From: Sphagnum magellanicum
Lineage: Eukaryota; Streptophyta; Sphagnopsida; Sphagnales; Sphagnaceae
Reading direction: 5' to 3'
DNA: 64,000 nt
NCBI GenBank assembly: GCA_021904315.1
Contig: CM038910.1
Coordinates: 8,494,001-8,558,000, forward strand
In this document: positions 48,291 through 58,500 of the stretch, one piece after another
Numbering within the stretch: position 1 is the first letter of the stretch
Layout: every line of letters starts with the position of its first letter
The notes under the pieces: generated by a model
Database searches by the model: none
The model's input: the letters and a program-made list of their open reading frames with translations, nothing else
What the model was told of the DNA's origin: nothing
Made by a program: the position numbers and the translations under genes

Positions 48291-48690
48291 AATAAAAAAA
48301 CACTAATTGGACCTTCTTGAGGAATTTGACCCAAAAACAAATGCTACTCCCAAGATTGATTAGGGTAAACACACCTATGGGCGAACACACACCTATAGGC
48401 TAATGCCCATTATGTTTAGAAAACAACCCATGAACAATGGAACCCTAATCCTTTCAGTGTTCAATTTTTGTTCTATGACCAAATGTTTGCCCATAAACTT
48501 TTTTGTTCAAACATTTACACCTTGAGTGCACAAAACGAACTTTTTTGTCCATATATTTTTCTTTTGTGTTCAGAAATTTTGTTGTTGTGTTCGAATATGG
48601 GTGTTATTTGTGCTCAATTTTTTTTTTTAAATGTTTACTTGTGGGAAAGGGTGTGGTTTTTGGAGTTTCAACAATGAACCTCCATAAGGA

Positions 48691-49165
48691 ATGTTGTGTT
48701 TGGTTACAAGGTTATTTAGGGTTCATAGTAAGAAAATAATGGAAGGAGTCAACATAGCTGAAGCAACTCAAAAGGAAGGTATTCCCACCTCGATGAACCT
48801 CACTCAAGAGGCAATGCATTTGCATAATGTACTAACCTTACCTTCTCTACTTGTAAGACTTACACAAGGTAAGGAACTGTTAATGGATTATTCCAGATCA
48901 CATGTAGCGACCTCTATTGAGTACTTGGGGGTCTTGTAAAAAAAAACAATTGACAAAGCTGCAGCAAAAAAAACACAATAAAAAAAAAAAAAGGGAGAAG
49001 GAGGAAAATAAAGCTAGAAAAGCAACAGAATCGATGATTGCAACACAACAAGTCGTGCAGCGAATAACCAATTGGCGTGGAAAGGCGCAATTTGATGCAA
49101 TTTGGACTTCAGCAGCAATCAAAAATGCAAAAGACACCTTCCACAAAAAATTCCAAACGGGCTAG
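48691..49165 (+). pseudogene. Unrecognised ORF with basic coiled-coil tail, frameshifted
   Basis: The first frame runs through IMEGVNIAEATQKEGIPTSM, NLTQEAMHLHNVLTLPSLLV and LLMDYSRSHVATSIEYLGVL and stops at 48937. The frame overlapping from 48917 continues with KKKKREKEENKARKATESM, a strongly basic, charged helix, and then IATQQVVQRITNWRGKAQFD and AIWTSAAIKNAKD to 49165. The break lies in a run of nine A. The layout suggests the C-terminal tail of a transposase-associated protein of the surrounding inverted-repeat element, but I do not recognise the family and see no catalytic domain. Confidence 0.4.
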
Positions 49166-49339
49166 CATGCACACCCATTGGGATACTGGGGTGTGAACCT
49201 TGGATTCACAACAAAGGCACAATGGGTTGCTAGACATGTAGCAATGGCAAGACAATGAGAAAATGGCCATGTTCTAACATGCTTACACCCACCAAGCTCA
49301 TAACTAAATGAACATGAAGTGGGGGGAAGCGAAAGAGGA

Positions 49340-51185
49340 TCACAATTGTTGTGACTTTGACAGGTAGGAAAACACAAGCTCAAGAGTAACACAAAAAAAA
49401 ACATGAAAAAGAAGAGCATCATTGGAAAAAAAAACAAAAGTATCATGAGCCTATAATAACTAAACTGCTTTGAAATCTTATATATTAAAGTTACATGTCT
49501 GTCTGTCCGTCTGTCCGTCTATCCGGGCAGTTTCCGGGCACTGCCCGGACCTTTGTTTGTTTGTTTGTTTTTTTTTTTTTTTTTTTTTTGGGTTTTGTTT
49601 TCTGTGTCAGTTAAACTGCCCGGGCAGTTTCTGGGCATTGCTTGGACCTTTTTTTTTTTTTTTGGGGGTTTTGTTTTTTGTGTCAGTCAAACTGCTCGGA
49701 CCTTTGTTTTGTTTTGTTTTTTTTTGGTGATGTATTTGCTTCTTTTTTTATCTTTTTTCTTTTGGATTTGTTTTTTCGGAAAAATCTAAGGCTATGTATT
49801 TGCTTCTTTTTTTATCTTTTTTTTTTGGATTTGTTTTTTCGGATTTTTCTCCCCTTCTCTTAAATTAACAAAAATGAAGAAAAAAAATTTAAAAAAAAAA
49901 AAAAAATGAGCAGAAAAATCTAAGGCTACGTATTTGCTTATTTTTTTATCTTTTTTTTTTTAGATGACGTTTGGCCAGTAACTCCGGGGAGCATTCACAA
50001 CAACCGTGCAGGAGGAGAGGTTGCTTCCGGTCCGAAATAAGTAACGGCGGAGGGGGGGCCACGGGTGCATTATGCACCGGGTACACACTAGTAGTAGTAA
50101 AAGGAACATCATGGCTTGGAGCAATTGGACCACTAGGAGGGATGAGCAAGAAAAACATCATAGTTTGGAGCAATTAAACCACCAAGAAGTGTGAACAAGA
50201 GGATCATCATGGCTTGGAGCCATTGGATTGTTAAGAAAAGGAGCATGAAAAAAATCACAAGGAAGAAGAGCACCACAAAGTAAAACAACTAGGCTGTTAA
50301 AAAACACAAGCAAAAGGAGCATCACAACTTAAAACAATTAGGCTATTAAGAAACACAAGCAAAAGGAGCATCATGGCTTGGAGCCACTGGACTATATGAG
50401 GAGTAGGAGCATCACGTAAAAACAAAAGCAAGAAAAACATCATAACTTAAAGCAACTAGGTTGCCAGAAATCATAAACAAAAGTAGCATCATGGCTTGGA
50501 ACCAATAGACTGCCAATAAGAGGAGTGAGAGCATCATGTAAAAACAAAAGCAAGAAGAGCATCGCAACTTAGATCAATTGGATTACCAAGAACCACAAGC
50601 AAGAAGAACATCATGGCTTGGAACCATTAGATTGCTAGTAAGAGGAGCAAGAATGTTAGTAAAAGCAAAAGCAAGAGGAGTGTGACAAAAATCACAAGCA
50701 AGAAGAACAACACAACTTAGAGCAACTAGGCTACCAAGAAGCACAAGCAAGAAGAACATCACAACTTAAAACAATTAAGCTACCAGGTAGCACAAGCAAA
50801 AAAAAACATCATGGTTTGGAGCCACTAGATTATTAGTAAGAGGAGTAGGAACATCAAATAAAAGCAAAAACAAGAGGGGGGGCATGACAAAAACCACAAA
50901 CAATAAGAGCATTAAAGAAAACATGAACAAGAAGAGCATGTTGAAAATCATGAGAAATATGAACATCATGGCTTTGGAACAACTAGATTGCCAAGAAAGA
51001 AGAGCAAGAGGAACATTATGACTTTGGAGCAATTGGACTACTGGGCACATTAGTAAGAGAAGAATCACAACTTGAAACAACTACACTGCTAGGAAGCACA
51101 AGCAAGAAATCTATCATGGCTTTGATTATTTCTCAAGAAAGCACGAGTAAGAAACGCAAGAACATCATTGACTTGGAGCAAAAGG
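49340..51185 (+). repeat. Degenerate satellite array, unit about 49 bp, interrupted by a Helitron
   Basis: Units alternate around the words AAGGAGCATCATGGCTTGGA, GCAATTGGACTA and CCAAGAAGCACAAGCAAG. They are clearest from 50095 to 51080 (about 20 copies); weaker units lie before 49475. The Helitron at 49476-50091 lies within it. Long ORFs across the array are artefacts of low complexity. Confidence 0.7.
49476..50091 (+). mobile_element. Non-autonomous Helitron
   Basis: Begins TCTTATATATTAAAG after an A and ends CTAG before a T, the expected A/T insertion site. Just before the end is a hairpin GGTGCAT/ATGCACC followed by 14 bases to the terminus, the classic Helitron 3' structure. The interior has CTGTCTGTCCGTCTGTCC near the start, repeated GCCCGGGCAGTTT-type words and long T runs. 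There is no RepHel coding capacity in 616 bp. Confidence 0.75.
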
Positions 51186-51204
51186 AGCATCATCCTAAAA
51201 CTTG

Positions 51205-51412
51205 AAGGAGGAGGAGCTCATGGCTTTGTTGGAAGAGATCATCACAAATATTAGAAAAGAGGTTGTGGGGAGATTTTTGTTTCCAAAAGTAGATCACATC
51301 ACAAAGACTAGAAAGGAGGTTGTGGGGATAATTTTTTTTCCAAAGGTAACTTAGATCACAAAGACTGGAAAGGAGGTTGTGGGGAGATTTTTTTTTTTCC
51401 AAATGTAGGCTA
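51205..51412. repeat. Three-copy tandem repeat, about 66-bp unit
   Basis: The core AGGTTGTGGGGAGATTTTT followed by TTTCCAAA occurs near 51258, 51320 and 51372 with ATCACAAAGACTGGAAAGG between. The minus-strand ORF repeats SPHNLLSSLCD only because of this. Confidence 0.7.
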
Positions 51413-52200
51413 GAAACATCAAGCTTCATGAGGACTATCCACTAGTGACTTTTTTCTTTTTTTTTGAAAAATTGCCAAATGTCAAATTTTTAATTTCAAA
51501 ATGGCAAAATTTGGGTGTTTTTGGGTTTTTAAGTTGCCAAATGTCAAAAATATATATATTTAAATAGTAAATGTCACCAATTGCTAAACTAATGCCTAGT
51601 GAGTTGCTAAAAATATAGAAAAAGGCTTCAAAATCTTTATTTTCAAAATTTTTAATTACCAAATATGGCTAACTTATCATTGGAATGATTGCCACCTTTG
51701 ATTACATGATAAAATTGAATTAAGAAAACATTGCCACCCACAATTTTGTGTCGCTCCTAAGTGCATGCAATCCTAAACCTTAAATTGAACTTGGTTATGC
51801 CTATGGCCGTTGCATTTTTTACCTTTTTCTTGGGAGGATCTTGACCATGGGTTATAAAATGATTGTTTAAAAGATGAAAAATTGTTTGGACACTTTTCAT
51901 TTATGAATTGAAAATAGTAAATAATGAACTATCATACATTGGATATTTTTTGTACATGGGCAAAAAAGTTGTCACCCATAGGTTAATATATGTTCTAAAC
52001 TTTTTAATTTTTGACTTTTCTCCTTTCAAATTGCCATATCTCATTCATAATTACTTTATTTTTTACAATTTAACATGTATATGGATGTACCCACAGCAGG
52101 GGCACATTTTGTTTTTAGTTACCAAAATGACAAGAACATTCCTTTGCATTTTGACGACCACTAAGACACTAAGTGTTCTACCATAGGTGTGTTTACCCTA

Positions 52201-53653
52201 CAATTTAAAATAAAAAGGGTGACCAACTCAGGAATAGATAAAGTTAATTGTTATAATTTAGAATTTAAACTAATATTCTAACTTTGGTAGATAAAGCAAG
52301 TTCACCATACAACTAGGATCTTTCTTTCAATTTTATGATTGAGCCACAATAGCAACATCCACAAGAAAAATTAGTCAAATTTGGCTACATGTTAAAAGGA
52401 AAGGAGATAATTTTAATAATCTTGCAACATTTTGGCAACCTGCTTGAACCTATTATCTAAATATGGCAATTTCAAGAAAAAAATCCACAAAATTTGGCAA
52501 TTTTGGAATATTTTTTCATTGAAATCCTTTTAATGATTTGCACTGAATTTTTTCTTGTTTCCAAATGACAAAAATTCACCCAAAAAATGTTGCAGCATAA
52601 TGCATTGCATCAAGTACAAGTAGCTAGTTATAAATAAATAAGTAAATAAAGGATAAAACTTCAAGGGAAGAAGAGAAGGAAAAATAGTGGATTGAAGTCT
52701 AAACAAAAGACCACACTCGAGAGTGTAGAACACACAATGGGGAGCCTTAAAAGGAAAAAAATGAAACCCAAGACCTAAACCCATCACTAGTAACACAAAG
52801 CAAGTCGTGGAATGAAATGAATGAAAAACCTAGAAAGACACCAAGCTTAGAAAAAGGTTTTTTTATTACCACAACTACTTGACACAAAATAACGGCGACT
52901 TAAATTCTTGGAAGAGCCATTGACACCTTCTACCTATAAAATAAACGTATAATTGAAAGAGAACTTTTAAAGCCCTTCATTAACCATGCCATGTTGGCAC
53001 ACTGATGAAGGAAGTCGTCCACCTACTGGTGTAAACATCCAAATATTTCTTTTGCTAAAAGGATGAAATCATCCTCAAAGTGTTGGTCACAATATGGTAC
53101 AACCTTTGCCTGAATTGCAATTGTTGTAACCATTCCCCAAGAAAAAATGATTCATGAAACAAGATCCGCACAAGTCAAAATCAACAATGACTATGTTTAC
53201 CAAAGTGTAAGTACCATTTGCTATAAGCACAATATCCATTTGTTGTCATGATGATTGGAAAGATGCATCGAAAGAACATGTGTTTGTTTGTGCAGAACAT
53301 GGAACCCAACATTCCTAGCAATGGAGACAAAAAAATCTAAACTACATCATGTAGGCCATTCACTCTCCCCCATGAACACATCAAAGTAGGTGTATCCCTA
53401 TTAAATTTATGGCCTGGCCACTAGCCCTTTGAAAAAAACCATCTAGAATATAGACTTGAATCTTGCACTGACCATTAATCAATTTGGGGCACTTGGAAAT
53501 CTGGAAATGAACATGAACATGAATGGTGAATGATCAGTCATAAATTGGTAGTGGAATGTGGCTTCCATTAAAATAGATCCACTATTCAGGTGACTTATAA
53601 GAGTCGTCTCCTTGAGGTCCAAATTCCAAAGTAAACAAGTTCTAATCAACTCA
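52201..53653. other. No recognised gene apart from a repeat fragment
   Basis: AT-rich DNA with no recognised coding sequence. The one assigned feature is the family A copy listed separately. Confidence 0.45.
52370..52545 (+). repeat. Dispersed repeat family A, partial copy
   Basis: TTTGGCTACATGTTAAAAGG, TGGCAACCTGCTTGAACC, AAATTTGGCAATTTTGGA and TTGAAATCCTTTTAATG follow the same order as 48043-48290. Confidence 0.55.
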
Positions 53654-54250
53654 CACTACTAGAAAACTTGATACATACACAATTCCACTCAAATGTAGTT
53701 TTAGTGGAATGGGACTGGTCCGTACCACTATACATTGGATGTAGTGGATTGGTCTAGTGGATTGGTCCACCCAAATCCAATTTTAGTGGAATTGAACTAA
53801 TGTCCTTCCACCAAACATTGGATGTAGTGGATTAGTCCACCCAAATCCAATTCAAAACGTTAAACAACACATTTTTCTTCTTTTAGACCCCTCCTATTTC
53901 CAAAATTCATAACTTTCCCAACTCCTATTCAAATTGAGTGATCTATAGTGCTATGAGAGTGCCACCTTAAGTTCTATAATTCATCTTTGAACTCTAAAGG
54001 CAGCAAAACAACATACAAGGAATGTTTGGGTGTTTTCAGAATGGTTTCCTAGTGTTGGGTGTGGCACTTTTTTGACTTTTTGACCATGCACACTTTGAAG
54101 GGCCATAACTTTCTCATTTCTGACCCATTTTTGACAATATTTAGTGCTTTGAATGTGCCAAGAAGAGATCTTCAACTTTTCTTTGAACACCATAAACAAA
54201 GGTACTCTCCTTTGAATTTTGTTGAGCTCTGAATTTTTATGTGTTTAGAC
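53654..54250. mobile_element. One end of a CACTA element with subterminal repeats
   Basis: CACTACTAGAAAACTTG at 53654 is a typical plant CACTA terminus. It is followed by repeated subterminal words TTGGATGTAGTGGATT (about 53742, 53817), GTCCACCCAAATCCAATT (about 53775, 53835) and TTTTAGTGGAAT. The matching inverted end was not found, so only one terminus is supported and the right limit is arbitrary. Confidence 0.65.
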
Positions 54251-55512
54251 ATTAGCCTATTTACCTAATGCATTGGTAAAGAACAAAACTTCAAGTTTAT
54301 TAGATTTTTTTAGTGATGGTACAACCAACATAATAATAGGCCCATAAGTACAAGATATATATTGAATCTGACAAACCTAATTTGTTGTCCTACTAATTGA
54401 CATACAAATCACAAAAATACAAAATTTCAACGCCCAAACCAAGTCTCTTCTCTTGAGCCACCAAAGAAATCAGAACAATAGTTTTAGCCAAACCACATAT
54501 TGTGCATATTCATCTCTACTTAATAAATATTGCAATTTTGGAAGCATCCTACGTAATTGATCAGCCCTCGGAATATCTCTCAAACAAACTTTCTTGGAGT
54601 CTAGCCAGAGATCAGACCCCTCCATGTTCATTCGGTCTTTTGAACTGCTATTCCCATCCCTACAATGTAATGCAATATGTAGGCTCTACTAAACTACTTC
54701 AAACATAAAAAAACAAAACCCCCAAGCCCACTACATACCTAACAACTCAACAGCAAACCACCCACCCATTCTTCTTATTTCTCTAGACGTCACTCATGAA
54801 AATGCATTGTGATTTGGAATTCTACATCCCCATCCTAACTACATGTTCCAAATCATTCTGGTACCATTTTTTCTTCACACAATCTTGAAGGTCTTGCAAG
54901 AGGTCTGGAGTCCTATTCCAGATTGAGTGGTCTTTCCTTTAAGAAGAAAAGACTGCAGCTGTTAGGCCACTTACCAACATGAAATGTGGATGTATTGAGG
55001 ATCATGGTAAACCATCTGTTATGCATCTGAAATCCTAAGGGAAATCTTTGCAACTGCACCGAACAATGCACCGGTACCCTGCAGTCCTTGGTATCCAGCA
55101 CAATTGTTCTCTTCTATCTTCAACTGTACAGGGAACAACAATGGATCTTCTCTGATGCCTTGATCCTCATGTACTGATCCAGAATTCATCTGTACATTTC
55201 ATAGCACTGGCACCAACATTCTTATTTGAGATGAAAGCACACTATACTTATTTGTGAACCCATTCCATTTTGTCCTTCACATTGGATCTTAATCTATGTT
55301 TGTTTACTTTGTGATGTATTTCAGTTGATTTTGTTGTCTGATTATCAGGTCATGAGATGAACAACACTGTTGCAATGAAGAGTGGAGTTCAATGCTCTTG
55401 AGGGTCTGGGTTTGCTGCTGAATGACCTGCCATTTGTGCATTCCTTCTTCTTGGTCTTGAATTGATGTTGTTGGGTTGGATCCTGTAGCAGGTTTGCTCA
55501 GCACCTGTCACC
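54251..55512 (+). promoter_or_regulatory. Upstream region and probable 5' leader of the MetE locus
   Basis: No ORF of note. CCTGTAGCAG just before GTTTGCTCAGCACC at about 55491 looks like a splice acceptor, so the leader may contain an intron. The start context is CACCATGG, a good plant initiation context. No TATA box could be assigned with confidence. Confidence 0.4.
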
Positions 55513-58500
55513 ATGGCTTCCCATGTTGTTGGCTACCCTCGTATGGGCCCCAAGAGAGAGCTCAAGTTTGCATTGGAGTCATTCTGGGAGGGAAAGTCCT
55601 CTGATGCTGACCTTGAGGCTCTTGCCAAGGACTTGAGAGCTTCAATCTGGAAGCAGATGACAGATGCTGGAATCACACTGATTCCCAGCAACACATTTTC
55701 CTACTATGATCAGGTCTTGGACACAACAGCACTTGTTGGAGCTGTGCCCACCCTTTATGGATGGACCGGGGGTGACACTGGGCTTGATTTCTACTTCTCT
55801 ATGGCCTGTGGTAATGCCACCAAGCCTGCTATGGAAATGACAAAGTGGTTTGACAAAAACTAGTAAGTCTGCATGCTATCATTCATGAAAAAGTGCATTT
55901 AGTAGTTTCTTGAGTGAAGGAATTTAGTTTGTTGATTGCACCATAGCTGCCACCCTAACCATCTGGAATTGAAGCGCTGAAAGTTTCAAAGTTTGTACCA
56001 TGTAAGGTAGTCTCCAAGTGATGGGAACACATGAATGTAGGAATTGTGTAAGAACAGACTAGCACACAAGTGGAGCCTTAGTTTAAAGTAGATATTCACG
56101 CTGTCTTTTCTCTGGATTGAACTTATGCATTTGGTGAAATGCAGCCACTTTATTGTCCCAGAGCTCGGCCCTGCAACCAAGTTTTCATACTCATCTTGGA
56201 ATGCTGTAAATGAATACAAGGAAGCCAAGGAGGTAAAGATTGTTCTTTCCCCAGTATTCAGTTATAATACACTCTTTTGTTGTGGACTTGCTGTGACAAT
56301 TTGTGTACCTGTTGTTGGCCTCAAACTTGGTTGTTCTTAATGCAGGAGAAGTCTTCCTGGTGATATAGCTTCTAATGTCACATGCTTGTTTATGACAGCT
56401 TGGAATTGAGACTGTCCCAGTGCTTGTTGGCCCTGTTACATACCTGCTTCTTGCTAATGCTGAAAAGAGTGCCCCCAAAGGCTTTGATCTTTTGTCACTT
56501 CTTGACTCAATTCTACCAGTCTACAAGTAAGTCTCAACTCCCTCTGACCCTTCTATCTTTGAAAGACTCTATGGTGGTAGAGTAGACACTGGGAGCATAG
56601 GTCATGCTAGAAATTTATTTGTATAATTCAAATAAATTTCTGATGGAAGTATTCTTGTAAGTCTTGTCTCATAGATTATGGTAATGCATGCAACAGGGAA
56701 GTGATTGGAGAACTGAAGGAAGCTGGTGCAAAGTGGGTACAGCTGGATGAGCCTTCCCTTGTTTTGGATCTTGAGGCCTCCCAGCTTGAGGCATTCAAGA
56801 AGGCTTATTCGTTCCTTGGAGCAGACCTTGGTGGCCTGAAGCTACTTTTGGAGACCTACTTTGCTGACATCCCTGCTGCTGCATACAAGTGAGTTCTTTC
56901 AATGTGCGAATGCTGTTCAATGAGCTTTTTATGTGCAGCTCCTGTGAGCTTTCTAGCAATTCCTGTAGGTTTCTTAGGTCCTACAGGAATCAGTGCTTGA
57001 GTGTTCATATTGTATTGCACACAGTTCAATTCACAACTGCTAGTAGTTCACTCTGAAGAACATCGTGTCATGGTTCCTTATAATAATATGGACATTTGAA
57101 ACTGGAACTGGCTATGCTAATTGATCTTGCTTTCTATCTGTTTCTTTTTCTACTTTTGGTAGCACCTTGTGTATTGCACGCATGACTTACCAGTGATGCT
57201 ATGGATGTTGTGCTATCTGGTCACTACCATACATGTTGATATTGCTGGTCACTGAACATGTGCATGCCTGTTGCTGTTTTCCAAACTGCACTTCATTCTT
57301 GATGTCTGTAGGTTGGGTCTTCTTTTTGTCTTTTGTTTATTTCTGTCTTTGTCCCGATCACTGATATGTCATCAGATTTGGAATCTCTATGACCATATCA
57401 TCAGGTTGTTGTTCAATTCTATTGAGGTTGGCTTGTATTATAAGTATGGGGAAGTTTAAATTACTTACAAAGGTAAATATCACATAGCAGTGATGCCTGG
57501 TTTGCTAACCAGTTCTTGCAATGTCAGGACACTCCTGGGGTTGGAGCATGTGTCAGCCATTGGAGTGGACCTTGTCCGTGGAGCTAAGACACTTAGTCTT
57601 ATCAAGGAGTTTGGTCTGCCTGGAAAGATTCTCTTTGCTGGAGTTGTAGATGGCCATAACATCTGGGTCAATGACTCGGCTGCCTCTGTCACTGTCATTG
57701 AAGAGATGCAGCATGCTCTTGGGAAAGGTAAATTCTTGATGTACCCCTTTCTCTGATGATGTTAGATAGTGTAGAATGGATCTACTCCTTGGAAGAATGA
57801 CTGAATTTTACAGGTAAGTCTTATTGATGCAGTTAGTCTTGGGTTTCAAGTTTCAACATGTGACAATTCTCCTCCTCCCCATAGTTTCACTGGTAGTTTT
57901 ACCATGATGATACATGGTCATTGTGTCTGTTACAGTGCTGTTGTGAATCACTGAAAATTCCTGTGTTGTGTAGGAAACTGTCATGTAGAATTGTCGTCTA
58001 GAATTTCTTTTTTGTCTGCAACAAAAGAACCAGATTGATCAAGCCATTCCTCATCATGGAAGATAATTAAATTACTTGTTTTCCAAGATGTTAGCTCCAT
58101 AATGTCAGTATTATATCCTACTCATGTCAAGAAACAGACATGGAGCACAAGGTCAAAAGTTGTAGCAGCATGTCACTCTTATTGTCCAGCATGAATTGGA
58201 TCTCATCAGAAAACATTGGGTTTGTGCAGAAAATGTGGTGGTGTCAACATCATGCTCTCTGCTCCATACTGCAGTTGATTTGAAGAATGAGACCAAATCG
58301 GATGCTGAGCTCAAGTCATGGCTAGCATTTGCTGCCCAGAAGTTGTTGGAAGTTGTTGCACTTGCAAATGTCACAGCTGGCAAGAAGGATGAGGCAATTC
58401 ATACTTTCTCTTAAATTCCTATGCTATTGCATATCTGCTTGTTATGCACCTGGCCTCACTGTTCATCTTTACCTACAACCTACCAAATGAGTTCATCAAC

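Larger units (their letters stand above)
48361..52200. mobile_element. 3.84-kb DNA-transposon-like block with 20-bp inverted ends and TA flanks
   Basis: TAGGGTAAACACACCTATGG at 48361-48380 is exactly complemented by the last 20 bases (52181-52200). After two mismatches GAACAC is also shared, giving 26 of 28 matching. If the outer TA is the duplicated target, the termini are GGGTAAACACACC, which would fit a Tc1/mariner/pogo-type element. Inside are a broken ORF with a basic coiled-coil tail (48691-49165), the 49-bp satellite, a Helitron and a 66-bp tandem repeat. No catalytic DDE motif was recognised, so superfamily assignment is inference. Confidence 0.6.

Noticed and set aside
49470..49863. 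Overlapping Phe-rich ORFs resembling membrane proteins
   Set aside because: Produced by poly-T runs inside the Helitron; no start context or conserved motif.
50775..51429. Long minus-strand ORFs (101 and 79 codons) with leucine-rich or repeated peptides
   Set aside because: They are read-outs of the 49-bp and 66-bp tandem repeats and have no independent evidence of being genes.
53654..54250. Complete CACTA element
   Set aside because: Only one terminus with subterminal repeats is visible; no inverted partner was found, so only an end is claimed.
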